Positions 14,761 through 27,924 of a stretch of 64,000 nucleotides of DNA are shown here, piece by piece (the first letter of the stretch is position 1; the number at the start of each line of letters is the position of its first letter). This DNA comes from Alcanivorax sp. S71-1-4. GTDB lineage: Bacteria > Pseudomonadota > Gammaproteobacteria > Pseudomonadales > Alcanivoracaceae. Below the pieces are notes generated by a model. It was not told where the DNA came from. It did no database searches and saw nothing but the letters and a program-made list of their open reading frames with translations. Where the stretch lies: contig NZ_AQOR01000009.1 in the NCBI RefSeq assembly GCF_009846755.1, positions 62,001-126,000 of the forward strand, in the 5' to 3' direction. Both the position numbers and the translations under genes were made by a program.

Positions 14761-16026
14761 ATGAATCGCATCATGATCCGGGCAGGACTCATCGCCTCGA
14801 CTCTGGGGTTGTTGACCATCGGCATCGGCGGCGGCTACTGGTGGGGGCAACGACATGCCGATGCCCACGCAGAAGTGTCGCAACCCGCCGTGCCCGCGCC
14901 ACAGGAGCGCCAAGTGCTGTACTGGTACGACCCGATGGTGCCGGACCAGCACTTCGACCAGCCAGGCAAGTCGCCATTCATGGACATGCAACTGGTGCCG
15001 AGATATGCCGACCAGGCTGCTACTGCGAGCGTGCGCATTGATCCGGGTGTACAGCAGAACGTCGGTATCCGCACCGCTGTAGTCGAAGTTGGCCAACTGA
15101 CAGACCCCGTTCGCGCAACGGCCACCCTGACATGGGATCTACGACGGGAGTCGGTGGTCAGTGCGCGTGTCGATGCGATCATCACCCAGCTACACGTCAA
15201 GGCGCCTTTTGAATCCGTGCGCCGCGGCCAACGGCTTGCGACCGTACTGGCCCCGGCCTGGAGTAGCGCGATCGCCGAGGCACAGACGCTGGAAGAAGCG
15301 GACTCGGCAGCGGCAAAAAGCCTGCACACGGCGGCAATGCAGCGATTGCGACTGCTGGGACTGTCCGACACCCGTTTGGGCCGCGATGGCAGTGTGGTGC
15401 TGCTCGCACCGAGCGATGGTGTCGTCAGAGAAGTGCTGGTGCGCGAAGGTCAGGCTGTTGCGGCCGACATGCCACTGTTTCGCGTCAACGGTACGGCCAC
15501 GGTGTGGCTGGAAGCGGCGATCCCGCAGGCAAGCGTCGGTGGCATCGGCCCGGGGACAAAAGTCGAAGCTACCGTCAGCGCAATGCCTGGACGGCGCTTC
15601 GCGGGAGAAGTCGAAGCCCTGCTGCCACAGATCGAGCCCACCAGTCGCACTCAATGGGCTCGCATTGTTCTGAACAACCCGGACGGGCGACTTGTGCCTG
15701 GCATGTTTGCCGAATTGACCCTGCAATCCGCCGGGGCCGAGCAGGTGCCGCTGATACCGGCCGACGCGCTTATCGCCACAGGTGACGACAGCCGGGTAAT
15801 CGTGATGCGTTCCGACGGCGGCTTCGAGCCGGTGCGCGTGCGGACCGGTCGCAGCGGCGGTGGCCGTATTGAAATCCTGGAAGGTCTCCAGGGCGGTGAG
15901 CACATTGTCACGTCAGGCCAGTTCCTGATTGATTCGGAAGCCAGTCTGTCGGGTGCGTTGCAGCGGTTGGGGGCTCCAACGCCCGCCGCATCCGCACCGC
16001 CCGATGCGACGGAGAACCGGCCATGA
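14761..16026 (+). CDS. cusB: Cu/Ag efflux adaptor CusB
   Basis: Periplasmic adaptor of the CusCBA pump, 421 aa. An N-terminal membrane anchor (about residues 7-28) is followed by a heavy-metal-binding domain, [20 protein letters not shown] then MDMQLVP, whose Met residues bind Cu(I)/Ag(I), and then the HlyD core. The start overlaps the cusC stop (ATGA) and the end overlaps the cusA start (CCATGATC at 16023), so translation is coupled. Because cusC is split, CusBA must use another outer-membrane channel or be impaired, unless the element excises. Confidence 0.92.
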   Translation: MNRIMIRAGLIASTLGLLTIGIGGGYWWGQRHADAHAEVSQPAVPAPQERQVLYWYDPMVPDQHFDQPGKSPFMDMQLVPRYADQAATASVRIDPGVQQNVGIRTAVVEVGQLTDPVRATATLTWDLRRESVVSARVDAIITQLHVKAPFESVRRGQRLATVLAPAWSSAIAEAQTLEEADSAAAKSLHTAAMQRLRLLGLSDTRLGRDGSVVLLAPSDGVVREVLVREGQAVAADMPLFRVNGTATVWLEAAIPQASVGGIGPGTKVEATVSAMPGRRFAGEVEALLPQIEPTSRTQWARIVLNNPDGRLVPGMFAELTLQSAGAEQVPLIPADALIATGDDSRVIVMRSDGGFEPVRVRTGRSGGGRIEILEGLQGGEHIVTSGQFLIDSEASLSGALQRLGAPTPAASAPPDATENRP

Positions 16027-19000
16027 TCGCCCGGATCATTCGCGGCGCTGTCGCCAACCGTGCGCTCGTGCTTATCGGTGCAGTGTCGCTTGCGATCGTG
16101 GGACTGTGGTCGGTGCAGCACACACCGCTGGACGCGCTGCCCGACCTATCCGATACCCAGGTCATCATCCGGACCGAGTGGAGCGGCCAAACGCCGCACA
16201 TTATCGAGGATCAGGTAACCTACCCGCTGGCGACCACCATGCTGTCGGTGCCGGGTGTACGAGCCGTGCGCGGTTTCTCTTTCTTCGGCGACTCGTTCGT
16301 TTACGTGCTGTTCGATGACGACACCGATCTCTACTGGGCGCGATCGCGGGTACTGGAGTATCTGAGCCAAGTACGCGATCGCCTGCCCGAAGGCGTCAGC
16401 CCCGCATTAGGGCCTGACGCGACCGGCCTCGGCTGGATTTACCAGTACGCCCTGGTTGACCGAACCGGCCGACATGACCTGGGACAGTTGCGGGCATTGC
16501 AGGACTGGTTCCTGCGCTATGAACTCAAGACTATCCCGGACGTCGCCGAGGTCGCCAGCGTCGGCGGTATGGTCCGCGCCTGGCAGATCGTGCCCGACCC
16601 GCAGGCCTTGGCCGCGCGCGGACTGACGGTGGCCCGGCTGATCGATGCGGTTCAAGCTGCCAATGGCGCTACGGGCGGCTCGGTCATCGAACAGGGCGAA
16701 GCCGAGTTGATGGTGCGCAGCGAGGGCTACCTGCGCAGCCAGGCGGCATTCGAGCAGGTTCCGATCATGACCGATGGCGTGCCGGTGCTGCTCAGCGAAG
16801 TCGCCACGGTGCGACGTGGCCCGACCTTTCGCCGTGGCATCGCCGAACTTGATGGTCAAGGTGAAGTCGTCGGCGGCGTGGTCGTGCTGCGAACCGGCAA
16901 GGATGCGTTGCGGGCGATCGATGCGGTGAAGGCACGTCTGGAGCAGTTGAAGACCAGCCTGCCCGCTGGCGTCGAAATCGTCCCGGTTTACGACCGCTCC
17001 GAACTCATCCATGAAGCGGTGCGCAACCTCAGCTTCAAGCTGGGCCAGGAGTTCGTTGCCGTCGCGCTGATCTGCGTGCTTTTTCTCTGGCACCTGCGTT
17101 CAGCGCTGGTGGCGGTCATTACCTTGCCGTTAGGCATATTGGCGGCCTTCATCGTCATGCGCTACCAGGGAATCAGCGCCAATCTGCTGTCGCTGGGGGG
17201 TATCGCGATCGCCATCGGCGCGATGGTGGATGCCGCCGTGGTGATGATCGAGAACGCGCACAAGCACCTCGAACATTGGCAACGGGTGGAGGGGCGCGAA
17301 CCCAAAGGTGAGGAGCGCTGGAAGCTGATCACCGAGTCCGCCATCGAAGTCGGTCCGGCGCTGTTCGTCAGCCTGCTCGTGATCACCCTTTCGTTCGTGC
17401 CGGTGTTTGCGCTTCAGGCACAGGAAGGCCGGTTATTCACGCCGTTGGCCTACACCAAGACCTATGCGATGGCGGCGGCCGCCGGCCTGTCGATCACGCT
17501 GATCCCGGTGCTGATGGGTTATCTGATCCGTGGACGAATCCGACCGGAGAGGGAAAACCCGCTGAATCGCGTTCTTATCGCCGGCTACAGACCGCTGGTG
17601 GACCGAGTGCTGCGCTTCCCGCGCCTGACCCTGGTCTTGGGTGGCCTGATGCTGATACTCACACTGATTCCACTGAGCCGCCTCGGCAGCGAGTTCATGC
17701 CACCGCTGGACGAGGGCACCCTGCTATACATGCCGACCGCGCTGCCCGGGTTGTCGGCAGGCAAGGCCGCGGAACTGCTCCAGCAGAGCGACCGAATGAT
17801 CAAGACGGTGCCCGAGGTCGCGCACGTCTTCGGCAAGGCCGGACGCGCTGACACTGCGACTGATCCCGCTCCGATGGAGATGTTCGAGACCACCGTCACC
17901 TTCAAGCCGCGCGATCAATGGCGACCCGGCATGACGATGACCAAGTTGCGAGAGGAACTCGACGCGGCAGTGAATGTGCCGGGACTCACCAACCTGTGGG
18001 TGCCCCCGATCCGCAACCGTATCGACATGCTTGCCACCGGCATCAAGAGCCCGATCGGGATCAAGGTCTCCGGACCCGATACGAAAGTCATCGAGGAAAT
18101 CAGCAACGAGGTCGAACGCGTCGCCAAGACGGTGCCGGGCGTAAGTTCGGCCTTGGCCGAACGCATCACTGGTGGGCGCTATATCGATGTCGGTATCCGG
18201 CCTGGTGCCGCCGCGCGGTACGGGTTGAGTCAAGCGGACCTGCAACGGCTGGTATCGACCATCGTGGGGGGCGATCCGATCGGCGAAACCATCGAAGGCC
18301 GTGAGCGCTACCCGATCGTAGTGCGCTATCCGCGCGTGCAACGCGATTCGCTGGCCGCCTTGGCACAGTTGCCGATCATCGCCGCCGACGGTGCGCAGGT
18401 GACCTTGGGTCAGGTAGCGGACCTGTCGCTGACTTCGGGGGCGCCCATGCTAAAGAGCGAGAACGGACGTTTGGTGGGCTATGTTTTCGTTGATGTCGTG
18501 GATCGCGACTTGGGTTCCGTGGTGGCCGATCTGCAGCAGCGCATGGCGCAGGAGGTCGAGCTGCCGCCCGGTTACGGGCTTGCATGGTCGGGCCAATACG
18601 AGTATCTGGAGCGCGCCTTGGAAAGGCTCAAATGGGTAGTGCCCGCCGCGCTGTCCGTCATCTTCCTGCTGATCTATCTGGTGTTCCGACGCTTTGGCGA
18701 AGCGGCCATCATCATGCTCAGCCTGCCGCTGGCCCTGGTCGGCGGCTTGTGGCTGATCTGGGTGCTGGGACATGCAGTATCCATCGCTACCTTGATCGGC
18801 TTCATCGCCCTGGCCGGCGTCGCGGCAGAGTTCGGCGTGATCATGCTCCTGTATCTGCGCCAGGCTTGGGAACGGCGTTTGGCGCAGGGCGAACCGGAAA
18901 CGATCGCCACGCTGGACGCAGCTATCCGCGAAGGTGCGGTGCTCCGCGTGCGCCCCAAGGCCATGACCGTTGCGGTGATCCTTGCCGCACTCTTTCCCTT

Positions 19001-19175
19001 GTTCATCGGCAGCGGTGCCGGCTCGGAAGTTATGCAACGCATCGCTGCCCCGATGATCGGCGGCATGGTGACCGCGCCGCTGCTCTCGATGCTGATCATT
19101 CCGGCAGCCTATCGATTGCTGCACGGTCGCGCCCTGAAACGCCGTCAGATAAGGGAGGGCATCGCCGTGACGTGA
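16023..19175 (+). CDS. cusA: Cu(I)/Ag(I) efflux RND pump CusA
   Basis: Inner-membrane RND transporter, 1050 aa. The relay motif [13 protein letters not shown] (about residue 400) is of the Cu/Ag type, unlike the DFG-DGA type of the first pump in the window. The three substrate methionines of E. coli CusA (M573, M623, M672) are present at M570 (LLYMP), M620 (PMEM) and M669 (RIDML), in matching contexts. This supports monovalent copper or silver as substrate. It is translationally coupled to cusB; cusF follows after about 110 bases. Confidence 0.95.
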   Translation: MIARIIRGAVANRALVLIGAVSLAIVGLWSVQHTPLDALPDLSDTQVIIRTEWSGQTPHIIEDQVTYPLATTMLSVPGVRAVRGFSFFGDSFVYVLFDDDTDLYWARSRVLEYLSQVRDRLPEGVSPALGPDATGLGWIYQYALVDRTGRHDLGQLRALQDWFLRYELKTIPDVAEVASVGGMVRAWQIVPDPQALAARGLTVARLIDAVQAANGATGGSVIEQGEAELMVRSEGYLRSQAAFEQVPIMTDGVPVLLSEVATVRRGPTFRRGIAELDGQGEVVGGVVVLRTGKDALRAIDAVKARLEQLKTSLPAGVEIVPVYDRSELIHEAVRNLSFKLGQEFVAVALICVLFLWHLRSALVAVITLPLGILAAFIVMRYQGISANLLSLGGIAIAIGAMVDAAVVMIENAHKHLEHWQRVEGREPKGEERWKLITESAIEVGPALFVSLLVITLSFVPVFALQAQEGRLFTPLAYTKTYAMAAAAGLSITLIPVLMGYLIRGRIRPERENPLNRVLIAGYRPLVDRVLRFPRLTLVLGGLMLILTLIPLSRLGSEFMPPLDEGTLLYMPTALPGLSAGKAAELLQQSDRMIKTVPEVAHVFGKAGRADTATDPAPMEMFETTVTFKPRDQWRPGMTMTKLREELDAAVNVPGLTNLWVPPIRNRIDMLATGIKSPIGIKVSGPDTKVIEEISNEVERVAKTVPGVSSALAERITGGRYIDVGIRPGAAARYGLSQADLQRLVSTIVGGDPIGETIEGRERYPIVVRYPRVQRDSLAALAQLPIIAADGAQVTLGQVADLSLTSGAPMLKSENGRLVGYVFVDVVDRDLGSVVADLQQRMAQEVELPPGYGLAWSGQYEYLERALERLKWVVPAALSVIFLLIYLVFRRFGEAAIIMLSLPLALVGGLWLIWVLGHAVSIATLIGFIALAGVAAEFGVIMLLYLRQAWERRLAQGEPETIATLDAAIREGAVLRVRPKAMTVAVILAALFPLFIGSGAGSEVMQRIAAPMIGGMVTAPLLSMLIIPAAYRLLHGRALKRRQIREGIAVT

Positions 19176-19284
19176 CACAGGGCATGGACGATCACTCATC
19201 ACCTATTTCGTTATCGCTACTGCATGTCGGCTGCAATGCCGTAGCGAACGAATCCGCAGTTGAAGTCTTTTGGAGAACTACGTC

Positions 19285-19659
19285 ATGAAAATTCACATAC
19301 TCTTGTTGACCGCCACGTTGCTGGCGGGCTGCTCGAAGGCGCCCGACGAGGTTGCGGATACGGGGCAGCGCGGTGCCCAGCCGATGCAGATGGCTGATGG
19401 CGTCGGTGCCAGAGCGGATGACGCCGCAACGGCGACGAAAGCCTCGGCAACCGGGACTATCGAAGCCATCGACGCCTCTGCAGGAAAGATCACGATCGCC
19501 CATGAGCCGGTGCCATCACTGCAGTGGCCGGCGATGACCATGGGATTCCGGGCTACGCCAGAGCAGGTCGCCTCAGTACAGGTGGGGCAGACGGTGCGGT
19601 TTGACTTCGAATCTAAAGGAATGGATGCGACGATTACCCAGATCGTTCCTGTCGAATAG
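19285..19659 (+). CDS. cusF: CusF-like copper-binding lipoprotein
   Basis: 124 aa: signal peptide with lipobox LLAGC (Cys16), a variable linker and a C-terminal CusF domain. The Cu(I)/Ag(I) site is complete in the stretch ITIAHEPVPSLQWPAMTM: His, the stacking Trp and two Met, as in E. coli CusF. It probably hands copper to CusB/CusA, here tethered by lipid. The ATG at 19285 is chosen for GGAG at 9-base spacing. Confidence 0.9.
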   Translation: MKIHILLLTATLLAGCSKAPDEVADTGQRGAQPMQMADGVGARADDAATATKASATGTIEAIDASAGKITIAHEPVPSLQWPAMTMGFRATPEQVASVQVGQTVRFDFESKGMDATITQIVPVE

Positions 19660-19909
19660 ATCGTGATCGCGAAGCGACGGGAGGTCTACCGAGGATCTGC
19701 CCACTGAACCACCGACTTGCCTGCCACCTCGGACGGGATTCGAACCTAACTCTCGCCATCGGGAAATTGCCGAATCTTGATGGTGCCCAGCTCCCGGCCG
19801 CCCGCATCGGCCAAATGGCGGGCCAATGCCTCGTTGCTGGGCAGAGGCAGGATCAGCCGATCGCCTCGGACGGCTTGGTGGCAGAGCTGAAATCGCATCT
19901 ACCCATCGA

Positions 19910-20030
19910 GCGGCAGGCTCGCGGGATCGGGGATCTCTCGCGCTTTGAACACCCGCGCGCACTCATGTCCTACCTTGGACTGGTCCATCTCTCGATCGCA
20001 ATTCATTCTTTCGTAAAGTCGCGAGAGTGA
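19910..20030 (+). pseudogene. IS110-family transposase remnant
   Basis: A short stretch, GIGDLSRFEHPRALMSYLGL (19923-19982), matches the conserved Transposase_20 segment of IS110-type transposases, where the GDL-RF-PR-LM-YLGL pattern is typical. It is followed by unrelated residues and a stop. No ends or catalytic DEDD region are present, so this is a relic. The sequence from 19660 to about 19910 holds no gene I can support. Confidence 0.6.
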
Positions 20031-20273
20031 CTCGTAGCTCCGATTGAAAAAAATGCCATATCAGCATTCAACATGATCGTGCTCTGGAACACCGTCTACA
20101 TGGAGGCCGCCTTGAATCAGCTCCGGCGAGACCGCTATCCAGACGACGTGGCCCGGCATTCGCCGCTGCTGCATGAGCACATCAACATGCTGGGACGCTA
20201 TTCGTTCTCGGTGCCGGAGGCGGTCGCCAACGGCGAGCTGCGGCCCTTGCGCGATCCGGCCGATGGGGCATAA
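20031..20273 (+). pseudogene. tnpA: Tn3-family transposase C-terminal remnant
   Basis: Frame 20031-20273 reads NAISAFNMIVLWNTVYMEAA, then HEHINMLGRYSFSVPEAV and GELRPLRDP, which is the conserved C-terminus of Tn3-family (Tn21/Tn501-like) TnpA. The rest of tnpA is gone and no 38-bp GGGG-starting terminal repeat is visible between its stop and merA. It shows that the neighbouring mer genes came in on a Tn3-type transposon that has since decayed. Confidence 0.8.
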
Positions 20274-20309
20274 GTGCCGATCAACCGGGCCGCTGGCGGT
20301 CGGTGCCCG

Positions 20310-22293
<1,984 letters not shown>

Positions 22294-22305
22294 GGCGATT
22301 TCCTT

Positions 22306-22656
22306 TCAGTAGAACAGGGGCATGAGGTAGGGGAACACGAGGGCGATCAGCACCAGGGCGGCGGCGATCCAGAAGATGACCCTATAGGTCGTCCGCGCCT
22401 GGGGCATGGCGCACACGTCGCCCGGCGCGCAGGCGCGAGCCGGCCGGAAGATTCGGCGCCATGCGAAAAACAGTGCGACGAGCGCCGTGCCGATGAAGAT
22501 CGGCCGGTACGGTTCCAGCGCGGTCAAGTTGCCGATCCAGGCACCGGAGAAACCCAGCGTGATCAACACCAGCGGACCGAGGCAGCAGATCGAGGCGAGG
22601 ATGGCGGCGAGGCCGCCGGCGGCCAGTGCGCCTCGACCGTTGCTGGGGTCTGCCAT
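22306..22656 (-). CDS. merT: Mercuric ion transporter MerT
   Basis: 116-aa inner-membrane protein with three helices. The first helix has the Cys pair SICCLG and the cytoplasmic loop has the second pair, ACAPGDVCAMP. The ATG at 22656 is preferred (AAGGAGATCCTCAC upstream); the frame runs on into merR territory but that part overlaps the operator. First gene of the mer operon. Confidence 0.95.
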   Translation of the reverse strand: MADPSNGRGALAAGGLAAILASICCLGPLVLITLGFSGAWIGNLTALEPYRPIFIGTALVALFFAWRRIFRPARACAPGDVCAMPQARTTYRVIFWIAAALVLIALVFPYLMPLFY

Positions 22657-22693
22657 GTGAGGATCTCCTTCCGGGACTTCGCGTAATGCGCTA

Positions 22694-22724
22694 ACGTTAC
22701 TTCCGTAGTCAAGTACGGAGTCAA
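22694..22724 (-). promoter_or_regulatory. mer promoter-operator (MerR type, 19-bp spacer)
   Basis: Read on the minus strand: -35 TTGACT (22724-22719), exactly 19 bases of spacer, -10 TAACGT (22699-22694). The spacer carries the MerR dyad CCGTACTTGACTACGG (22718-22703). The over-long 19-base spacer is the hallmark of MerR-activated promoters and closely follows the Tn501 arrangement. It drives merTPA, and the dyad also lies just upstream of the divergent merR start. Confidence 0.93.
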
Positions 22725-22729
22725 GCACA

Positions 22730-23137
22730 ATGATGAACGATCCACCAATCCTGACCATCGGCGCCTTCGCCAAGGCCGCCGAAGTCAACGTAGAGACCAT
22801 CCGGTTCTATCAGCGCAAGGGGTTATTGCCAGAGCCAGATCGGCTCTATGGCCGCATCCGCCGCTACGGACCGGAGGACGTGGCGCGGGTGCGCTTCGTG
22901 AAATCTGCCCAGCGGCTGGGGTTCAACCTGGACGAAGTCAGCCAGCTCCTGCAGCTGGAGGACGGCACTCACTGCAGCGAAGCCGCCGAGTTGGCTGCGC
23001 TCCAGCTCACCGACGTACGCGCCAAGCTGGCGGACCTATCCCGGATCGAAGCGGTGCTGTCCCGGTTGGTCAACGAGTGCCATGCGCAGCGGGGCAATGT
23101 GTCGTGCCCGCTGATCGATTCTCTGCATGGTAGCTAG
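22730..23137 (+). CDS. merR: Mercury-responsive regulator MerR
   Basis: 135 aa: N-terminal winged HTH ([24 protein letters not shown] style), a long dimer helix and three Hg-binding cysteines, in [14 protein letters not shown] and VSCPL. It represses merTPA without Hg(II) and untwists the promoter when metal binds. It is divergent from merT across the shared operator, the Gram-negative Tn501-like layout. Confidence 0.96.
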   Translation: MMNDPPILTIGAFAKAAEVNVETIRFYQRKGLLPEPDRLYGRIRRYGPEDVARVRFVKSAQRLGFNLDEVSQLLQLEDGTHCSEAAELAALQLTDVRAKLADLSRIEAVLSRLVNECHAQRGNVSCPLIDSLHGS

Positions 23138-23224
23138 GCGAGCTGCTTAATCCGATTTTCCGTTCCACTGCGCCTCAACCCCAGTTTCAATGGTCATTCT
23201 ATGGAACTGCCGCTGTCGTTCTGG

Positions 23225-23260
23225 TGACATGAGCATTACATTTTTGTAATCTCTGCGTCA
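23225..23260. promoter_or_regulatory. Perfect palindromic CopR box upstream of copR
   Basis: A perfect inverted repeat ATTACA-TTTT-TGTAAT (23235-23250) is flanked at equal distance on both sides by a second pair, TGAC (23225-23228) and GTCA (23257-23260). The TTACA-N4-TGTAA core fits the copper-box pattern reported for CopR in pseudomonads. It lies about 93 bases before copR and suggests autoregulation. Confidence 0.7.
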
Positions 23261-23342
23261 TCATCCTGGCAGGTCCGGCTAGATAGATTGCTAGTTGAAG
23301 CCACCTGCCCCGATTCGCCTGCCATGAGGGGCCGGGCGCCGC

Positions 23343-24041
23343 ATGAGTAACGCAACGATGAAACTGCTGATTGTCGAAGACGAGAACAAGACGGCGGACT
23401 ATGTTCGTCAGGGCCTTATGGAAGCAGGGTTTGTAGTCGACCTGGCGCGCAACGGGCTCGATGGTCACCACATGGCCATGACCGAAGCCTACGACCTGAT
23501 CATTCTCGATGTCATGCTTCCAGATATAGACGGCTGGCGCATCCTGCAGTCGGTCAGAACTGCGGGCAATCAGGTTCCGGTGTTGTTCCTGACCGCACGT
23601 GGCCATGTGGATGATCGCGTGCAGGGGCTGGAGCTGGGTGCCGATGATTACCTGATTAAGCCATTCGTCTTTGCCGAGCTGCTCGCTCGAGTGCGTACTT
23701 TGCTGCGTCGCGGCGCCATACCTACCCATCACGACCGCATGCTGATCGTGGATCTTGAACTGGATCTGGCACGGCGACGTGCGATCCGTGGCGGACGGCG
23801 TATCAATCTGACCAACAAGGAGTTCGCGCTGCTTGAGTTGTTAGCGCGTCGTCAGGGTGAAGTGTTGCCGCGTTCGCTGATCGCGTCCCAGGTCTGGGAC
23901 ATGAACTTCGACAGCGACACCAATGTGATCGATGTCGCGATTCGTCGGCTGCGGGCAAAGATCGACGATGACTTCGAGCCCAAGCTCATTCATACCGTCC
24001 GGGGCATGGGCTATACGCTGGATATTCCGGATGACGAATAG
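23343..24041 (+). CDS. copR: Copper response regulator CopR/CusR (OmpR family)
   Basis: 232 aa: receiver domain with the phospho-Asp in [13 protein letters not shown] and the conserved Lys in LIKPF, then an OmpR-type winged helix ([18 protein letters not shown]). It would activate the copper genes when phosphorylated by CopS. An ATG 15 bases downstream (MKLLIVEDE) is an equally good start. It overlaps copS by 11 bases. Confidence 0.92.
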   Translation: MSNATMKLLIVEDENKTADYVRQGLMEAGFVVDLARNGLDGHHMAMTEAYDLIILDVMLPDIDGWRILQSVRTAGNQVPVLFLTARGHVDDRVQGLELGADDYLIKPFVFAELLARVRTLLRRGAIPTHHDRMLIVDLELDLARRRAIRGGRRINLTNKEFALLELLARRQGEVLPRSLIASQVWDMNFDSDTNVIDVAIRRLRAKIDDDFEPKLIHTVRGMGYTLDIPDDE

Positions 24042-25458
24042 ATCTGCTATCGCCCGTCGTCCAGCGTCACTCGCGTCGCGGGTGACTTGGTTGGTCGGCC
24101 TCGCGATGCTGCTGGTATTCCTGATATTCAACTGGCTCAGTGTCAGATCGTTGGATCAGCACTTCGCCGAGATGGACGAAGAAGAATTGGGGGTGATAGC
24201 CAGTTCGGTGATCCGGGCGCTAGGTGAGGTGCATGACAACAGCGATGCGCAGGCCTTGCAGCGTGCAGTCCGCGGGCACCATGGCGTCTACTACTATGTA
24301 GCCAATGCTGCTGGAGAAACACTCTATGCTCCCAGGGGTGGTCCCGATCTGGCACGCTTTACCGCGAATGAGCGTCCTATCGATCTCGCAAGTGAGCAGG
24401 AGATGTCGGTATGGGAAGAAAACGGGACGCACTATCGCGGCGCCGTTTTACAGAGCGGCGGCGATGACACCCTGGGTGAGAGGTACACGATAGCCGTTGC
24501 GATGGATATCGGTCACCATCTCACATTCATCAGCAGTTTTAAACGCATCCAGTGGTGGACGGTCGGCGTCGTCATGTGCATTGCGATCTTGGTGGCCTGG
24601 GGTGCGGTTCGCTGGGGGCACAAGCCGATCCGCAGGGCCAACGAAAAGATTCGAGCGATCACTTCTTCCAAGTTGTACATGCGATTGGACCCGAAGGAAG
24701 TGCCGATTGAACTGGAAGAGACCATCTCCTCGTTCAACGCTATGCTCGGGCGTATCGAGGAGGGATACGCGCAACTGGCCAATGTTTCCGCCGACATCGC
24801 CCATGAACTGCGCACGCCAGTCACCAACTTGACCACGCAGACGGAAGTGGCGGTGGGTCAGGCCCGTTCCGCCAATGAGTACCGGGAAATTCTCTACTCG
24901 AACCTAGAGGAATTCGGGCGCCTGAACCGGATGATCAACGATATGCTGTTTCTCGCGCAGACCGAGAGCGCTCCGGCCGATCTCTATCTGGAGACCGTGA
25001 ATCTCACCGAAACGATCCAGGGATTGTTCGAGTATTTCGAGGCCTGGATGGAAGATCAGGGCGTCTCGTCGCAGCTCAAGGGACGAGCAGCACCGATACG
25101 GGCCGATCAGGAGATGCTTCGCCGCGCACTCAGCAATCTTCTCTCCAACGCGATCCGCTACACGCCACGCGGGGAAACCATTACCGTGACGCTGTCCCAG
25201 AATGAGAAAACCACCACCATCAGCGTCGAGAATCCGGGCGAGAAGATTTCGGCGGAGGATCTGCCAAGGCTTTTCAATCGTTTCTATCGCGGCGACCCGT
25301 CTCGGCAACGCAAGGGTGATGGTGCCGGGCTGGGGCTTGCCATTGTCAAGTCAATTGTCGAGGCGCACAAAGGCAAGGTCAATGTCGCATCCGACGATGC
25401 GCTGACGCGACTCCTCATCGTGCTACCGCGCGCTTCACCGAAGACTGATCGCGAGTAA
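24031..25458 (+). CDS. copS: Heavy-metal sensor histidine kinase CopS/CusS
   Basis: 475 aa with two membrane helices (about 17-37 and 180-200) around a periplasmic sensor domain, then HAMP, the H-box [13 protein letters not shown], and an ATPase domain with N-, G1- and G2-type motifs ([25 protein letters not shown]). Senses periplasmic copper or silver and phosphorylates CopR. The ATG at 24031 overlaps the copR end. It is the last gene of the metal island. Confidence 0.92.
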   Translation: MTNRSAIARRPASLASRVTWLVGLAMLLVFLIFNWLSVRSLDQHFAEMDEEELGVIASSVIRALGEVHDNSDAQALQRAVRGHHGVYYYVANAAGETLYAPRGGPDLARFTANERPIDLASEQEMSVWEENGTHYRGAVLQSGGDDTLGERYTIAVAMDIGHHLTFISSFKRIQWWTVGVVMCIAILVAWGAVRWGHKPIRRANEKIRAITSSKLYMRLDPKEVPIELEETISSFNAMLGRIEEGYAQLANVSADIAHELRTPVTNLTTQTEVAVGQARSANEYREILYSNLEEFGRLNRMINDMLFLAQTESAPADLYLETVNLTETIQGLFEYFEAWMEDQGVSSQLKGRAAPIRADQEMLRRALSNLLSNAIRYTPRGETITVTLSQNEKTTTISVENPGEKISAEDLPRLFNRFYRGDPSRQRKGDGAGLGLAIVKSIVEAHKGKVNVASDDALTRLLIVLPRASPKTDRE

Positions 25459-26295
25459 ATATTGGCAGCGCTCAGCATCCGAAGAACCTGCATACCCGAC
25501 CTGTGCCAGCCGGTGATCAACGCCGTCGTCTGCTAAGGTCCCGCCCGGAAGCCCGCGATCTGCTCCACCAGCGCCGAAGGTGTGGTCGCGCGGGCTCCTT
25601 GATCCTGCGGCGGTAGCCTCGCCTCATAGCCCACAACCATCAAGCTGCCCACCTGTTCCGTCGCCAAGGCTCTCCCCAAGCGAGCCTGCTTCGGGCGATT
25701 TTTCATGCTGCGGCGGGAGCATGCAGCGCACGTAGCTGTAGACGGCAAATAGGGGGTACGTGTTACAATAGATCGGATATGAAGCTGCTGTGGGAGAGTT
25801 CGCTTCCGCATGTATCTTCCCCGGTTAACTGAACCTCGGTCTGCCATGACCCGTACCGCTTCGATCAACGTTGCTCAGTGGTGGCGCTTCCAGTAGGAAG
25901 CGGCACGTCGTTGCGGCCTCGATCCGCACCTTGCCGCCGTACCGGTAGGCAAGGTTCAGCAGATGGCTCTCCGGCACGGCGGCTCCAAAACTCAGGAGAT
26001 TGCCCGATGCCATTAAATCCCCCCGCCATAGGTAGCGCCTCGCGTACCCCGTCCTCGTGGTGCTCAGTTGCGCACGTCGCTCACCGGCGTTCAGGCCCAC
26101 AGCCTCGCAAGCAACCTCATCGAGGCCCCTTGCATGGAAGCACTGTGAGGCCGGCCTCTATGCTCGCCAACACCCTACAAGGACACTCTTCGGCGCTTGT
26201 TCTGCCGAAGTCTGGCGCGAGTGTGTATATATCTGTGTATATAAAGTTAGGGTCGATCATGAAAAATACAATGAAATCAACAGGATGAATCGCCT
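25459..26295. other. 837-bp gene-poor junction between the metal island and trpG
   Basis: No recognisable gene. Small open frames on both strands (for example minus 25825-26100) match no family I know. The stretch from about 26,220 is AT-rich (TGTGTATATATCTGTGTATA) and is probably the trpG promoter region. A 9-codon frame, MKNTMKSTG, at 26259-26288 precedes trpG but has no Trp codon. The right boundary of the island probably lies here; no direct repeat or integrase was found. Confidence 0.5.
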
Positions 26296-26874
26296 ATGTT
26301 GCTGATGATCGACAATTACGACAGCTTCACCTACAACATTGTGCAGTACCTGCAGGAGCTGGGTGCCGAGGTGCTGGTGCATCGCAATGACGCCATCACG
26401 CTCGAGCAGATCGAGGCGCTGGCGCCGGACCGGCTGATGATTTCCCCCGGTCCCTGCACGCCGAACGAGGCGGGGATCTCGATGGACGCGATCCGCCATT
26501 TCGCCGGCAGGCTGCCGATCCTCGGCGTGTGCCTGGGGCACCAGAGCATCGGCCAGGTGTTCGGCGGCAAAGTGGTGCGGGCGCGCCAGGTGATGCATGG
26601 CAAGACGTCGCCGATTTACCACAATGGCGTCGGTGTGTTCCGTGGCCTGCCGTCCCCCTATACCGCCACCCGCTATCATTCGCTGGTGGTGGAAAAAGAC
26701 AGCCTGCCGGAATGCCTGGAGATGACCGCCTGGACGCAGCATGCGGACGGGACGGTGGACGAGATCATGGGCATGCGGCACCGCACGCTGGACATCGAGG
26801 GGGTGCAGTATCACCCGGAATCCATTCTCACGGAGCATGGCCATGCTCTGCTGAAAAACTTCCTGGAGCGTTGA
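26296..26874 (+). CDS. trpG: Anthranilate synthase glutaminase subunit TrpG
   Basis: 192 aa, class I glutamine amidotransferase that supplies ammonia to TrpE (may also serve PabB). The catalytic triad is visible: Cys79 in LGVCLGH, His173 and Glu175 in QYHPES. The oxyanion region [11 protein letters not shown] is intact. AGGA at 10-base spacing supports the start. trpE is not next to it; the metal island lies upstream instead. First gene of trpGDC. Confidence 0.95.
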   Translation: MLLMIDNYDSFTYNIVQYLQELGAEVLVHRNDAITLEQIEALAPDRLMISPGPCTPNEAGISMDAIRHFAGRLPILGVCLGHQSIGQVFGGKVVRARQVMHGKTSPIYHNGVGVFRGLPSPYTATRYHSLVVEKDSLPECLEMTAWTQHADGTVDEIMGMRHRTLDIEGVQYHPESILTEHGHALLKNFLER

Positions 26875-26877
26875 GCC

Positions 26878-27924
26878 ATGGATATTCGTGATGCCCTGGC
26901 GCGGGTGGTGGAGCACATCGACCTGAGCCGCGAAGACATGCAGCAGGTGATGCGGCAGATCATGACCGGTGGCGCGACCGATGCGCAGATCGGTGCTTTT
27001 CTGGTCGGGTTGCGCATGAAGAGCGAGTCATTGGACGAAATCACTGGCGCCGTGGAAGTGATGCGCGAGCTGGTCACGCCAGTGGATGTCAGCGGCCTGA
27101 ATTATCTGGTCGATATCGTCGGCACGGGCGGCGACGGTGCCAACCTGTTCAACGTGTCGTCCGGCGCCTCGTTTATCGCCGCGGCGGCGGGCTGCCGCGT
27201 GGCCAAGCATGGCAACCGCTCCGTCAGCTCCAAAAGCGGTGCGGCGGATTTGCTGGAGGCCGCCGGGATCAGGATTGACCTGTCGCCGGAAGAAATCGGT
27301 CGCTGCATCCGCGAGGTGGGTGTCGGTTTTATGTTTGCCCCGGCGCATCACAGCGCCATGAAGTACGCCATCGGGCCGCGCAAGGAGTTGGGCCTGCGCA
27401 CACTGTTCAACATCCTCGGCCCGATGACCAACCCGGCCGGCGTGCGGCGTCAGGTGGTGGGTGTGTTTTCCGACAAACTCTGCCGTCCGATGGCGGAAGT
27501 GCTCGGCCGCCTTGGTGCCGAGCATGTGATGGTGGTGCACGGTCTGGATGGCCTGGATGAAATCAGCCTGGCGGGCCGCACGCATGTGGCGGAATTCCGC
27601 GACGGTGAGCTGAACGAGTATATGCTGACACCGGAAGACGTGGGCCTGGAATCGGCCTCGCTGGTGGGGCTGGATGTGACCAGCGCTGAGGAGTCCCTGG
27701 CGCTGATCCGTGATGCGTTCGGCAAGCGCAAGACACCTGCCGCCGCCAAGGCCGCCGAGATGATGGCGCTCAACGCCGGCGCCGCCATTTATGTCGCCGG
27801 TGTCACCGCGACATTGAAAGACGGCGTGCGCATGGCTGAAGACCTGGTGCATAACGGCGAGGCCGGCGAACGCCTGCGCGAAGTGGCCCGTTTCACCGAC
27901 CTGCTCAAGAGTGGCACCGCATGA
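26878..27924 (+). CDS. trpD: Anthranilate phosphoribosyltransferase TrpD
   Basis: 348 aa, transfers the phosphoribosyl group of PRPP to anthranilate. The glycine-rich PRPP motif DIVGTGGDG, the [19 protein letters not shown] stretch and [21 protein letters not shown] are all present. It starts 3 bases after the trpG stop and overlaps trpC (ATGA), so translation is coupled. Confidence 0.97.
   Translation: MDIRDALARVVEHIDLSREDMQQVMRQIMTGGATDAQIGAFLVGLRMKSESLDEITGAVEVMRELVTPVDVSGLNYLVDIVGTGGDGANLFNVSSGASFIAAAAGCRVAKHGNRSVSSKSGAADLLEAAGIRIDLSPEEIGRCIREVGVGFMFAPAHHSAMKYAIGPRKELGLRTLFNILGPMTNPAGVRRQVVGVFSDKLCRPMAEVLGRLGAEHVMVVHGLDGLDEISLAGRTHVAEFRDGELNEYMLTPEDVGLESASLVGLDVTSAEESLALIRDAFGKRKTPAAAKAAEMMALNAGAAIYVAGVTATLKDGVRMAEDLVHNGEAGERLREVARFTDLLKSGTA

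Noticed and set aside
19731..19760. tRNA-like T-arm on the minus strand (GGTTCGAATCCCGTCC)
   Set aside because: The T-loop sequence fits, but the stem pairs poorly and no anticodon arm, D-arm or acceptor stem could be built around it. Could be an attachment-site relic, but unsupported.
25825..26100. Minus-strand frame of 91 codons in the island-trpG junction
   Set aside because: No family likeness, no Shine-Dalgarno and unusual composition; treated as non-coding.
26259..26288. Possible trp leader peptide MKNTMKSTG before trpG
   Set aside because: It has no Trp codon and no attenuator hairpins follow, so it does not meet the criteria for a trp attenuator.
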